Below the pieces are notes generated by a model. It saw only the letters and a list, made by a program, of their open reading frames with translations, did not search any database and was not told the DNA's origin. Position numbers and translations under genes: made by a program. From Actinomycetes bacterium (GTDB lineage Bacteria; Actinomycetota; Acidimicrobiia; Acidimicrobiales; RAAP-2), in NCBI GenBank assembly GCA_021779855.1, contig JAJXZW010000002.1, forward strand, positions 98,605 to 162,604: a stretch of 64,000 nt of DNA, read 5' to 3'. Positions 34,417 through 43,849 of this stretch are shown here, one piece after another (within the stretch, counting starts at the first letter, position 1; each line of letters begins with the position of its first letter).

Positions 34417-35219
34417 GCGTCCGGCTCGTCCTCTCCGACGTCGACGGGACGCTCCTCACCTCAGAGAAGACCCTCGCCCCGAGCACCCTCGCGGCGGTCG
34501 CCCGCCTCGACGCGGCGGGCGTCGCCTTCGCGCTCACGAGCAGCCGACCGCCCCGGGGGCTCGCCGCGCTCGTCGCCCCCCTGAGGGTGCGCCTGCCCCT
34601 CGGGGCCTTCAACGGCGCGATGATGGTCACCCCCGACCTCGCCGTCGAGTTCCAGGCCGCGATCGAGGACCACCACGTCGGCCCCATCATCGAGGAGCTG
34701 CTCGACCACGGGCTCTCGGTCTGGGTCTACCAGGGGGCGCGGGACTGGTACGTGCTCGACGGCGAGGGCCCCCACGTCGAGCGCGAGGCCCACGCCGTCG
34801 GCTTCGAGCCCGTCGTCCTCGACTCCTTCGAGGGCCTGCGCGGCGACGTCATAAAGGTCGTGGGCGTCTCGGACGACCCGGACCGGATGGCGGGGGCCGA
34901 GGCGGCCGTACGCGAGCGCGCGGGCGAGTCGGTCTCGGCGACGCGCTCGCAGGCCTACTACCTCGACGTCACCGACTCACGCGCCCACAAGGGCGCCGTC
35001 GTGCGTTACCTCTCGGATCACCTGGGCGTCCCCGTCGCCGACATCGCGACCGTCGGCGACGGCGGGAACGACGTGGACATGTTCGCCGTCTCGGGCGTGA
35101 GCGTCGCCATGGGCAACGCCACCGACGAGGTGAAGGGCGCCGCGACGCACGTCACCGCCTCCCACGACGACGACGGCTTCGCCGCGGCGATCGAGACGAT
35201 CCTCGCCCTCCGGGGCTGA
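34413..35219 (+). CDS. HAD-superfamily hydrolase (Cof type sugar phosphatase-like)
   Basis: A 268-residue HAD protein with motif I LSDVDGTLL (nucleophile D9, acid D11), a C2-type cap and the terminal TVGDGGNDVDMFAVSG with acidic metal ligands. SRAHKGAVVRYL carries the conserved lysine. Such Cof-type enzymes dephosphorylate sugar phosphates or flavin precursors. GTG 34413 is in the zwf stop, so it may clean up sugar phosphates in this pathway; the substrate is unknown. Confidence 0.85.
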   Translation: MSVRLVLSDVDGTLLTSEKTLAPSTLAAVARLDAAGVAFALTSSRPPRGLAALVAPLRVRLPLGAFNGAMMVTPDLAVEFQAAIEDHHVGPIIEELLDHGLSVWVYQGARDWYVLDGEGPHVEREAHAVGFEPVVLDSFEGLRGDVIKVVGVSDDPDRMAGAEAAVRERAGESVSATRSQAYYLDVTDSRAHKGAVVRYLSDHLGVPVADIATVGDGGNDVDMFAVSGVSVAMGNATDEVKGAATHVTASHDDDGFAAAIETILALRG

Positions 35220-35341
35220 GCGACCCCGGCCCGGTCCCGACCCCGAGCGAGTCGGACCTTCGGCCCTAGTCGCGCGGGCGCGCCGCGACGAGGCTCGGTG
35301 GGGTGGGCCGCACGGCGCCCAACACCCCGAGAGGGGGCGCG

Positions 35342-37786
35342 ATGACCGAGACGACCTATACCAGGACGTTCGACGAGGTCGGCCGGGACGACGTGGCCCT
35401 GGTCGGCGGGAAGAACGCCTCCCTGGGCGAGATGTACCGCCACCTCGGCGCCCTCGGGGTACGGGTGCCCAACGGCTTCGCCGTCACCGCCGGGGCGTAC
35501 CGCCACGCCCTCGACGAGGCCGGGGCCTGGCCCGAGCTGCACGCCCTCCTCGACGGCCTCGCCGGCGACGACGTCGAGGCCCTGGACCGCGCCGGACGCC
35601 GCGCGCGCCAGGTCGTCTACGACGCGGGCCTGCCCGAGGACCTGCGCGCCGACATCCTCGCCGGGTACCGGCGCCTCCAGCGCCAGTACGGTGAGGGCGT
35701 CTCGCTCGCGGTGCGCAGCTCGGCGACGGCCGAGGACCTGCCCACCGCCAGCTTCGCCGGCCAGCACGAGACCTTCCTCAACGTGCGCGGGGACGACGCG
35801 CTGCTCGACGCCTGTCGCCGCTGCTACGCGAGCCTCTTCACCGACCGCGCCATCCACTACCGGCTCGACAACGGCTTCGACCACTTCAGGGTCCTGCTCT
35901 CGGTCGGGGTGATGAAGATGGTGCGCTCGGACCTCGCCGCCTCGGGCGTCGCGTTCTCGCTCGACACCGAGTCGGGCTTCCGCGACGTCGTCCTCGTGAC
36001 CGGCTCCTACGGGCTCGGCGAGAACGTGGTGCAGGGTGTCGTCGACCCCGACGAGTTCTACGTCCACAAGCCCACGTACCGCGCCGGCCGGCGCGCCGTG
36101 CTGCGACGCTCGCTCGGCGAGAAGTCCCTGACGATGGTCCTCGCGTCCGACGGGCCGGGGCGCACGACGCGCAACGTCCCCACCCCCGAGGCCGATCGCC
36201 GTCGCTACTGCCTCGGCGACGCCGAGGTCCTCGAGCTCGCCGGCTCCACCCTCGCCGTGGAGGACCACTACGGGGTGCCCGTGGACGTGGAGTGGGCCAA
36301 GGACGGCGAGGACGGGCTCCTCTACCTCGTCCAGGCGCGGCCCGAGACGGTGGCCTCCCGGCGCGCCCCCACCGCGGTGGAGAGCTACGTCCTCGACGCC
36401 CGGCACGGCCCGGCGCTGTGCGCCGGGCGTGCGGTCGGCGAGCGCGTCGCCACCGGCACGGTCCGTCTGGTCACGGGACCCGAGGACCTCGCGGCGTTCC
36501 GTCCGGGCGAGGTGCTGCTCGCCGGAGCGACCTCCCCCGACTGGGAGCCCGTCATGCGGACCGCGGCCGCCATCGTCACCGACCGGGGCGGGCGGACCTG
36601 CCACGCGGCGATCGTCGCGCGCGAGCTCGGCATCCCCGCCGTCGTGGGCACCGGCACGGCGACCTCGGCCGTGGCGGCCGGGTCCCGCGTGACCGTCTCG
36701 TGCGCCGAGGGCGACACCGGCCACGTCTACGGGGGGACCGTCGCCTACCACGTCGCGCACCTCGACCTGGGTGATCTCCCCCGGCCCGCCACGGCCATCA
36801 TGGTCAACCTCGGCAACCCGGACCTCGCCTTCAAGACCTCCCTCTTGCCCAACGACGGCGTGGGGCTCGCCCGCATGGAGTTCATCATCTCCGAGGTGAT
36901 CGGGGCCCACCCCCTCGCCCTGGCGCACCCCGAGCGGGTCACCGACCCCGTGGTCCGCTCCGCCGTCGAGCGGCTCTTCGCCGGCTACCCGGACGGCGAG
37001 GCCTTCTTCGTGGAGCGCCTCTCGGAGGGGATCGGGACGATCGCCGCCGCCTTCTGGCCGAAGCCCGTCGTGGTGCGCATGTCGGACTTCAAGTCGAACG
37101 AGTACGCCAGCCTGCTCGGCGGGACGGCCTTCGAGCCCACCGAGGCCAATCCGATGCTCGGCTTCCGGGGGGCCTCGCGCTACGCGCACCCCGCCTACGC
37201 CGACGGGTTCGCGCTGGAGTGCCGGGCCATGGCCCGGGTGCGCGACAAGATGGGCCTGACCAACGTCATCTTGATGCTGCCCTTCGTGCGCCGGGTGGCC
37301 GAGGCCGACCGGGTGCTCGCGCGCATGGCCGAGCTCGGGCTGCGCCGGGGCGAGAACGGCCTCCAGGTCTACGCCATGTGCGAGATCCCGAACAACGTCA
37401 TCCTGATCGACCAGTTCGCCACCCGCTTCGACGGCTTCTCCATCGGCTCGAACGACCTCACCCAGCTGACCCTGGGCGTCGACCGCGACAGCGAGATCGT
37501 GGCCTTCGACTACGACGAGCGCGACGACGGGGTGAAGGAGCTGATCCGCCTGGCCGTGGAGGGCTGCCGGCGCAACGGGATCCACTCGGGGCTCTGCGGC
37601 CAGGCGCCCTCGGACTACCCCGACATGGCCGCGTTCCTCGTGGAGACCGGCATCGAGTCGATCAGCCTCAACCCCGACACGCTGGTCGCGACGACCCGGG
37701 CCGTGCTCGACCTCGAGGCGCGCCTCGGGCGCCATCGTCCGAGCGGCGCCGAGGACCGCGTCCCCGCCGTCGCCGCGACGCGCTAG
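35342..37786 (+). CDS. ppsA: Phosphoenolpyruvate synthase
   Basis: An 814-residue enzyme converting pyruvate plus ATP to PEP, AMP and Pi. The N-terminal ATP-grasp part begins LVGGKNASLGEMYRHL. The phosphorylated histidine is H421 in GGRTCHAAIVARELGIPAVVG. The C-terminal barrel ends with C752 in GLCGQAPSDYP, and IGSNDLTQLTLGVDRD is present. Both positions agree closely with E. coli PpsA. GAGAGGGGG (35329-35337) serves ATG 35342. It may have its own promoter in the 120-bp gap after the HAD gene. Its end shares CTAG with the opposing kinase gene. Confidence 0.95.
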   Translation: MTETTYTRTFDEVGRDDVALVGGKNASLGEMYRHLGALGVRVPNGFAVTAGAYRHALDEAGAWPELHALLDGLAGDDVEALDRAGRRARQVVYDAGLPEDLRADILAGYRRLQRQYGEGVSLAVRSSATAEDLPTASFAGQHETFLNVRGDDALLDACRRCYASLFTDRAIHYRLDNGFDHFRVLLSVGVMKMVRSDLAASGVAFSLDTESGFRDVVLVTGSYGLGENVVQGVVDPDEFYVHKPTYRAGRRAVLRRSLGEKSLTMVLASDGPGRTTRNVPTPEADRRRYCLGDAEVLELAGSTLAVEDHYGVPVDVEWAKDGEDGLLYLVQARPETVASRRAPTAVESYVLDARHGPALCAGRAVGERVATGTVRLVTGPEDLAAFRPGEVLLAGATSPDWEPVMRTAAAIVTDRGGRTCHAAIVARELGIPAVVGTGTATSAVAAGSRVTVSCAEGDTGHVYGGTVAYHVAHLDLGDLPRPATAIMVNLGNPDLAFKTSLLPNDGVGLARMEFIISEVIGAHPLALAHPERVTDPVVRSAVERLFAGYPDGEAFFVERLSEGIGTIAAAFWPKPVVVRMSDFKSNEYASLLGGTAFEPTEANPMLGFRGASRYAHPAYADGFALECRAMARVRDKMGLTNVILMLPFVRRVAEADRVLARMAELGLRRGENGLQVYAMCEIPNNVILIDQFATRFDGFSIGSNDLTQLTLGVDRDSEIVAFDYDERDDGVKELIRLAVEGCRRNGIHSGLCGQAPSDYPDMAAFLVETGIESISLNPDTLVATTRAVLDLEARLGRHRPSGAEDRVPAVAATR

Positions 37787-38838
37787 GGTGCGCCGGTCCC
37801 CGGTGGGTGGGGACCCCCGAGCGGACGGACCGCGTAGTCGGCGGGCGCCGCCTCGAGGAGGGTCTCGAGGGTGCGCTCGTCGAGCAGGCCGGCCTGGGAG
37901 CCGAGTCGGCGGACCACGCTCATGGCGTTCGCCGGGGCACGCCACAGGGCCTCGGCGAACGTCCGGCCCCGGACGAGGGACGCGACGAGCGTCGAGGCGA
38001 ACGCGTCCCCCGCCCCGGTCCGGTCGACGACCGGACCCTGGTCGGGGAACATGGGGACGCGGTAGTGGTGCCCTCGCTCCGCGCCCGTGGCGCCCGCGCG
38101 CGCGTCGGTCACGACGACCCGGCGCGGACCGAGGGCGGTGACGGCGTCGAGGAGCTCCGCCGGGCCCGTCGACGCGTCGAGCCCGGTGAGGGCGAGGGCC
38201 TCCTCCCGATTGCACACGACCAGCTCCGCGCGTCGGTAGAGGGGCGCGAGGCGCGTCGCCCCCTGCTCGATCTGGAAGGTCCCCGGCTCGAAGGCCAGAC
38301 GCACCGCCGGGTGGGCGGCGAGCCACTCGGCGATCGCGTCCTCGTACCCGTCGGCGTGCTCGCTGATCGACGTGAGGTACAGCCAGGCGGGCACGTGGTC
38401 CATGCCCTCGGGGGGCCAGTGGTAGTCGTAGGTCTCGTGGTGGACGAGGATCGTGCGCTCGCCCTCGAGCCACAGGACGAAGTGCACGTTGGTGGGCCGC
38501 CTCGGGTCAGCCCTCACCAGGGTCACCTCCACGTGCTCGGAGCCCAGGTGGACGAGGACGTCGCGGCCCAGGCGGTCGCCGCCGAGGTAGCTGGCCAGAC
38601 CCACGCGCAGGCCCAGGCGCGAGAGCGCCACGGCGACGTTGGCGGCGTCGCCCCCGGCCTCCACGGTCTCGCTCCGCTCGAAGGGGACCTTCGCGCCGAA
38701 GGGCAGGACGAGGCGGCGCCCGGACCCCTCGCCGATGAGCGTGACCTGGTCGGCGCGCAACGCGATGTAGACGTCCGTCGCCACGTCGCCCACGCACAGC
38801 ACGTCCGGCGACGCACGCCCGCCCTCGTGCACGCTCAT
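37783..38838 (-). CDS. PfkB family carbohydrate kinase
   Basis: A 351-residue ribokinase-fold kinase. VGDVATDVYIAL and GGDAANVAVALSRLGLRVGLASYLGGDRLG form the N-terminal PfkB signature. The catalytic DRTGAGDAFASTLVASL is the C-terminal one. The phosphoryl acceptor is a sugar or nucleoside that cannot be identified. Start ATG 38838 lacks a convincing ribosome-binding site. It stands alone and converges on ppsA. Confidence 0.85.
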   Translation of the reverse strand: MSVHEGGRASPDVLCVGDVATDVYIALRADQVTLIGEGSGRRLVLPFGAKVPFERSETVEAGGDAANVAVALSRLGLRVGLASYLGGDRLGRDVLVHLGSEHVEVTLVRADPRRPTNVHFVLWLEGERTILVHHETYDYHWPPEGMDHVPAWLYLTSISEHADGYEDAIAEWLAAHPAVRLAFEPGTFQIEQGATRLAPLYRRAELVVCNREEALALTGLDASTGPAELLDAVTALGPRRVVVTDARAGATGAERGHHYRVPMFPDQGPVVDRTGAGDAFASTLVASLVRGRTFAEALWRAPANAMSVVRRLGSQAGLLDERTLETLLEAAPADYAVRPLGGPHPPGTGAP

Positions 38839-38948
38839 CGTGTCCCGACTGTCGCACCGCGCGCCCCGGTCCCGCCACGGCCGTTGGTCCCTACGCGCTC
38901 GACGGGCCGTCCCGGAACGCCTCCAGGGGGACCACCCGGCCCGGGACG

Positions 38949-38985
38949 CATCGAGCCGCCACCCGCGAGGGGTGGCGGCTCGATG
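38949..38985 (-). terminator. Strong hairpin after the mosaic secreted protein gene
   Basis: A perfect 16-bp stem (38949-38964 with 38970-38985) encloses a 5-nt loop, starting 17 bp after the minus-strand stop at 39003. There is no T-run, as is common for high-GC actinobacterial terminators. It could also end transcripts in the other direction. Confidence 0.7.
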
Positions 38986-39002
38986 CCCGTGGGACTGGAC
39001 CG

Positions 39003-41240
39003 CTACGGGAGCAGGGTGAAGCGCACCGACGCCCGACGGCCGTTGGGCTCGATGACCACCAGGACGTGGATGCCGGCGCGGTTGCGCGGGCTCGAGGTGA
39101 TGATGATTGTGAGCATCGTGCCGGTGTCACGAGCGACGCGGGCGGTGAAGCCCGCCGTGTTGCTGATGACGCGGGGGGCGCCGTAGAAGCCGACCCCGGT
39201 CACCCGGATCACCATGCGGTGACCCATGTAGACCGGTCCGACCACGCGGTAGGCGCGCAGGAGCTGGTTGCCGATCGTGACCGTCGTCGCCGCCGAGACG
39301 GCCTGGGCGTAGTTGCCGCTTGCGGCCTTGGTGGCCGTCACGATACAGGTGCCCATGGAGCTCGTCTTCAGGGCGCCGTTCACGATCGCACAGCTCTTGG
39401 CCGTGCCGTTCACGACCGTGAAGGTCACCGCACCACTCCCCGCTCCGCCCTTGGTCGTCAACTTGAGGGGCGTCTTGAAGAAGCCCTTGGTCGAGGACAC
39501 GTAGAGCGTCGGCTGGGGCTGGCCCACCTGGACGCTGGCCTGAGCGGTCGTAAGCGGCCGCGACAGGTCGGTGGCGGTGAGCACACAGGTGCCCGGCGTC
39601 GTGATCGTCACCGCAGTGAACGTCGCCACCCCGGCGGCCGCCGTGGCCGTCGTGGTGCCCGTGAGGGTGCAGTTGGTCGAAGTGACCTGGATGTTGTCCG
39701 TCGAGCCGATCGAGGTGTCGGTCACGTTGCCGTAGACGTCCTCGACCGAGACCTTGAACGCCGGCAGGGCGGCGGTCAGCGACCCGTAGGTCGTGGGCGG
39801 GGCCGTCGTGAACGCAACGTGCGTCGGTGCCCCGGCTGCCACCTGGATTGACGTGCTCGTAGCGCTCGCAATCAGTGAGGAGGTGATGTCGTTGGCAACG
39901 AGAGTACAGGCCCCGGTGGATTGGACAATCACGCTGGAAAAGGTCGCGGTGCCGGTGTTCTCCACCGCGACGGTAGTGCCCGCAAGCTTGCAGGTTGACG
40001 TCAAGGAGACGGTGTCGCCGGTGTTGGGACCCGCAGTGAGGATCGTTCCGTTTCCTTGTTCGGTTGAGACTTTAAAGGTTGTCAATGCAAGGCCCACGGC
40101 TGCCGTCGTCGGAGGCTGAACTGAGAACCCGAGTTTCGCCGGCGCTGTCGTGCTCTCCGAAATCGATGCCGATGCAGGTAGAACCGAAGACACGTACACG
40201 TCAGACGCAGAAAGCGCGCAAACGACCGGTGCTGTACCAGTGATGTAAACGGCACTGAACGTAGCCACCCCATTACTTGCTTGCACTTGAGTAGTCCCGC
40301 TAACAGCGCAATTTGTCGATGCAATCTTGATCGTGTCGTTATATCCCGTGTTGGGAGAGGTGATCACATTTCCGTACTGGTCCTCAACCGAGACATCGAA
40401 CGACGTCAAAGGGGTTGTGGCGCTGTAGTTCGCGGTTGCCGGTGGTGGGGTAGAGAAGTCCAGCATGTGCTCCGCACCAAGTGCAGAGATCTTCGTGCTT
40501 GTTCCAGAGTTGATGTTGGTGTTCGTGGTGTCCGTGGCGGTAATCGTGCACTGTTGATTGAGGGAACCGTTCAGCGTCAAATTCCCGAAAGTCGCCGTTC
40601 CACCCGAGAGAGGACCAGTCGTCACTCCCCCGAGCCCGCATGTCGACGGAGCTATCGAAAGGCTAACGCCGTCAGCGCTCGTCACGGCATTGCCATAGAT
40701 GTCTGTTGCCTGGATTCCGACCGAGAAGGTGCCCGCGGTCGTTGAAGGAGGGTTCGACGAGAATGTCAACTTGTTGAACGAAGCTGCTTGAACAGTGAAG
40801 GAGGACGTAGTTTGCGATGCAACAGCAGGAGTGGTCTGATCTGTTGCAGTGAGGGTGTACGTTCCGGCTTTGTTGACGTGAAACTGCGTCGTCGTCGCAA
40901 CGCCAGCCACAGCTTGGATTGAGGACGGCCCCCAGTCACCGGCAGAAATGCTTGTCCCGCCAAGGGACAATGAAATGACATCGCTGCTATTGGTGTCTTG
41001 TCCGCCCCCGGAGAGGTTGATGTCAACCGTCACGGTGTAGTTGTTGCCAGCGGTGATGGTTCCACTTGGGCTGGTTGAAATGACCATCACGTCGCCAGAT
41101 GCATCGGCCGCACCTGCACTTACCGGGGACAGCGCAACTCCTGCGCCAATCCCCAGGACGGCCGTCGCGGTCGCGACCAGCGCCCGCAGCCTCGATCCCC
41201 TGGTGCGCGGTCTCGATCGTGGGGCGGAATCTGTTCGCAT
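39003..41240 (-). CDS. Large secreted protein with repeated Ig-like/adhesin domains
   Basis: A 745-residue exported protein. A twin-basic N-region and hydrophobic core (LRALVATATAVLGIGAGVALS) end in an AGA-type cleavage site. The mature part is Ser/Thr/Ala-rich and holds about four repeats of roughly 95 residues, each with DVYGNVT/DQYGNVI-like turns and a C.L.G.T cysteine pair, as in bacterial Ig-like or invasin-type domains. A different domain follows (about residue 570 on), ending in a putative IPT/TIG-like module (MVIRVTGVGFYGAP). AAGGAGA precedes ATG 41240. Base composition drops in the repeat region and is high at both ends. Confidence 0.72.
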   Translation of the reverse strand: MRTDSAPRSRPRTRGSRLRALVATATAVLGIGAGVALSPVSAGAADASGDVMVISTSPSGTITAGNNYTVTVDINLSGGGQDTNSSDVISLSLGGTSISAGDWGPSSIQAVAGVATTTQFHVNKAGTYTLTATDQTTPAVASQTTSSFTVQAASFNKLTFSSNPPSTTAGTFSVGIQATDIYGNAVTSADGVSLSIAPSTCGLGGVTTGPLSGGTATFGNLTLNGSLNQQCTITATDTTNTNINSGTSTKISALGAEHMLDFSTPPPATANYSATTPLTSFDVSVEDQYGNVITSPNTGYNDTIKIASTNCAVSGTTQVQASNGVATFSAVYITGTAPVVCALSASDVYVSSVLPASASISESTTAPAKLGFSVQPPTTAAVGLALTTFKVSTEQGNGTILTAGPNTGDTVSLTSTCKLAGTTVAVENTGTATFSSVIVQSTGACTLVANDITSSLIASATSTSIQVAAGAPTHVAFTTAPPTTYGSLTAALPAFKVSVEDVYGNVTDTSIGSTDNIQVTSTNCTLTGTTTATAAAGVATFTAVTITTPGTCVLTATDLSRPLTTAQASVQVGQPQPTLYVSSTKGFFKTPLKLTTKGGAGSGAVTFTVVNGTAKSCAIVNGALKTSSMGTCIVTATKAASGNYAQAVSAATTVTIGNQLLRAYRVVGPVYMGHRMVIRVTGVGFYGAPRVISNTAGFTARVARDTGTMLTIIITSSPRNRAGIHVLVVIEPNGRRASVRFTLLP

Positions 41241-41384
41241 GGGGTCTCCTTGGTCGGCGGTCGGCCCGCCCAGAGGGGCGCGCCTGCGCCCATCAGTCTC
41301 CCACCCCTTCCTTAGAGAATCCTGGCAATCTGCTGGCGTTTTCCTTCCAATGCGCCCCCGTTTCCATACTCAGTTCAGGTGAAT

Positions 41385-42533
41385 TCAGGGAATCGCCACC
41401 GCCCGCCAGTGGTGACCTCGGTCGCTCGACACCATGAGCCGCGCGGTCGCACCAGAGCCTGACGAGCCCGTGCAGACGATCGCGCCATGGCGAACATCGG
41501 AGAAGGTCTCCGACATGACGCTCACGCAGGGCAATGGACCGACGCGCACCGGGCGAAGAACCGGCGCACGAACGACGTAGAGCACGTGACGGGGATAGCC
41601 GTAGTCGAGGTAGGCGGTCGAGGCCGACGCGGCGACGAAGAACCCTCCGCCGGTGCCCATGAACTGCCCCTGGTGGACAGCCGCCCAGGTGCGTCCCCCG
41701 TCGCCGCTGCGATAGAAGCTCACCTGCATCCCCGTCGGGCACGACGCCCACAAGACGGCGGGGCCCTCGCGGCTCACGGAGCAGCCCGCGACGTTCGCGA
41801 GCGTCGGCCAGGCGACGCGCCGGGTCATCCAAGTGCGCCCGGCGTCGGGCGAGGTGCGCACCAGCGTCGCCGTTCCCTCTGACGTCTGCGCCACGACGAC
41901 GCGCGAGCCGAACACGGCGACCGAACCGAGCTGGGGCCCCGAGAGGGCCGAGGGTGGGCCGGCCGTCACCGCCGCCGGGACCGGTTCCATCGTCCAGGCC
42001 CGCGCGCCACTCGAGTGCGCGAGCACGTAGTCGCGACAGCGCTCGATCCTCTTAGACGTGGAACAGCGCGCGAGCACGGCGTAGAGCTCGCCGCCGCCGG
42101 CGGCCACCTGGAGCACGCTCTCCCCGGAGCCGAAGGGGACCCGACGCCACGAGCGCGCCGCGTCGCCCGTCGCGTAAACCCTCCCGGTCGCGGCGCTCTG
42201 ACCCACCAGGGCGACGCCGAGCCGGGGCGAGGCGAAGGCCAGCCGATCGAGGTCGCCCGAGGGCGAGCCGCGCACGGGCGAGAGCGGCGGGCGCGCGACC
42301 CGCGTGATCCGCCCGGACAGGGGGTCGACGCGGTCGAGCACGAGACAGCCGAGCGTCGCGCAGCCCTCGGCGACGAGGACGTAGTCGGCCCGCGCGCCCG
42401 CCGTCACGACGAGGATCGGGCGGTGGGCCGCTCGCGTCGTCGCCCCGGCGGCCGGCGCGACGACGAGCGCCCCGAGAAGTCCCACCACGCCGAGCGCGCG
42501 ACACCACCGACCCTTCGGCGAGAGCCTCGACAT
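41385..42533 (-). CDS. Secreted BNR/Asp-box beta-propeller-like protein
   Basis: A 382-residue protein with a signal peptide (ALGVVGLLGALVVAPAAGA). Four Asp-box-like motifs recur: TGDAARSW, SPDAGRTW, SGDGGRTW and SSDRGHHW, as in sialidase-type and photosystem-stability-type propellers. Catalytic arginines of a sialidase are not apparent, so a binding or structural role is likelier. It diverges from the phosphodiester glycosidase-like gene. Confidence 0.7.
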   Translation of the reverse strand: MSRLSPKGRWCRALGVVGLLGALVVAPAAGATTRAAHRPILVVTAGARADYVLVAEGCATLGCLVLDRVDPLSGRITRVARPPLSPVRGSPSGDLDRLAFASPRLGVALVGQSAATGRVYATGDAARSWRRVPFGSGESVLQVAAGGGELYAVLARCSTSKRIERCRDYVLAHSSGARAWTMEPVPAAVTAGPPSALSGPQLGSVAVFGSRVVVAQTSEGTATLVRTSPDAGRTWMTRRVAWPTLANVAGCSVSREGPAVLWASCPTGMQVSFYRSGDGGRTWAAVHQGQFMGTGGGFFVAASASTAYLDYGYPRHVLYVVRAPVLRPVRVGPLPCVSVMSETFSDVRHGAIVCTGSSGSGATARLMVSSDRGHHWRAVAIP

Positions 42534-42619
42534 CGGGTCAGTATCGCATCGACGGTGTCGTGGCGCGGGTGCGGGTGGCCTCCCCGAAGGGCGACCCCGA
42601 CCGCGAGGGCGACCGGTCC

Positions 42620-42625
42620 TAACGT
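42620..42625 (+). promoter_or_regulatory. -10 box of the glycosidase-like gene (leaderless)
   Basis: TAACGT ends 6 nt before ATG 42632, although GGAG also lies in the spacer. Confidence 0.4.
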
Positions 42626-42631
42626 GGAGCC

Positions 42632-43849
42632 ATGACGGATCGGGGTGCGTCGACCCGAGACGACGCGTTCTCAGCCGCGCGCCCGTGGCGACACCGCGGG
42701 CGACGTCGGGTCCTCACGGGCGCCCTCGTCGCCACCGCGCTCGTCGTCCTCGGCCCCACCACCGTCCCCGTGGCGAGTGCGGCGGGCACCACCGCGCCGG
42801 GACCCCTCGTGCGCGGGGTGAGCGGCGCGCGCTTCGGCGTGCACACGCCGATCCGGGTCGTGACCTTCAACGGGCCGACGTACTCACTCGCCGTCGGCCT
42901 CGCCAACCACACCGTCGACGGCACGCTCGAGCGACCGAGCGTCATGTGCCGCACGACCCCGGGGTGCGTGGCGGCGGTGAACGGGGACTTCTTCGACGTC
43001 ACCCCACGGGGCGCGATCGACCCGGGTGACGTGGTGGGCGGGATCATCCAGGACTGCGTGCTGCTGCACACCCCCCAGATCTCCCACCAGGAGGTGAACC
43101 TTGATCAGCACACGGTGAGCCAGGGATTCAACTGGTCCAGCACGCTCGAGGTAAATGGTTCGGCCGTCGCGATCACGGCTGTCAACCAGGAACTGCCCAT
43201 GCGCTACCCCGGGGTGGACCTCCCCCTCGCGGGCACGCTCCTCTACACCCCCGCCTACTACATCGCGACCCCCTGGGCGCCGGGCTGGACGACGTACCGC
43301 TTCGCCCAGGTCGACCCCACCGTGAGCCCGACCACCCTCAACGCGACCGCGTCGCTGCAGTTCGTCGGGTCGCTCGCCCACGCGACCCACGTGGCCCCGG
43401 GCGAGGTCGTCGTCGTCGCGCCCGTGGGCTCGCCGCTCGCGGCCCTCGCGCCCGGGGCGACGGCGTCGCTCACGACGACCTCGAGCGCCGGCTGCGACGT
43501 CCTCGGGGGCCACCCGATACTCCTGGAGAACGGCGTGCCCGCGGTGGTCAGCCGGGCCGACACCTACATGTGGCAGCGCTTCCCGCGCACGGTGCTCGGC
43601 TGGACGAGCACCGGGTCGACCGTCCTCATGACCGTCGGGGGCACCGACGAGCGCGCCGGCGCGACCGCCGGCCAGCTGATCAGGATCCTCCAGTCCCTCG
43701 ACGTGGTGACGGCGATCGACCTCGACGGCGGCCAGTCGACCTCGCTGTTCGCGAACGGCCGGGTCGTCTACCACCCGGGTCGGGTCGAGCGACCGGTCGC
43801 GACGGCGTTGCTGGTCCTCCGGACCCCGGCAGCCTCGGGGACGACCTAG
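42632..43849 (+). CDS. Secreted phosphodiester glycosidase family protein (NAGPA/DUF2233-like)
   Basis: A 405-residue exported protein. A basic N-region (PWRHRGRRR) and core VLTGALVATALVVLGPTTV precede an ASA-type cleavage site. The NAGPA-type domain shows CVAAVNGDFFD, GGHPILLENG, RTVLGW and DLDGGQSTSLFANG, which match the family that removes sugar-phosphodiesters and is often found in cell-wall or exopolysaccharide metabolism. It is the last gene before the low-GC island. Confidence 0.78.
   Translation: MTDRGASTRDDAFSAARPWRHRGRRRVLTGALVATALVVLGPTTVPVASAAGTTAPGPLVRGVSGARFGVHTPIRVVTFNGPTYSLAVGLANHTVDGTLERPSVMCRTTPGCVAAVNGDFFDVTPRGAIDPGDVVGGIIQDCVLLHTPQISHQEVNLDQHTVSQGFNWSSTLEVNGSAVAITAVNQELPMRYPGVDLPLAGTLLYTPAYYIATPWAPGWTTYRFAQVDPTVSPTTLNATASLQFVGSLAHATHVAPGEVVVVAPVGSPLAALAPGATASLTTTSSAGCDVLGGHPILLENGVPAVVSRADTYMWQRFPRTVLGWTSTGSTVLMTVGGTDERAGATAGQLIRILQSLDVVTAIDLDGGQSTSLFANGRVVYHPGRVERPVATALLVLRTPAASGTT

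Noticed and set aside
32148..35219. Long plus-strand frame running through pgl and zwf
   Set aside because: Only its last 807 bases (from 34413) encode a real protein, the HAD hydrolase. The rest is out of frame with pgl and zwf, which have intact motifs.
35018..38473. Very long minus-strand open frame opposite ppsA
   Set aside because: It is antisense to a clear PEP synthase, is Gly/Arg/Asp/His-rich without any family motif, and is explained by the scarcity of stop codons in high-GC DNA.
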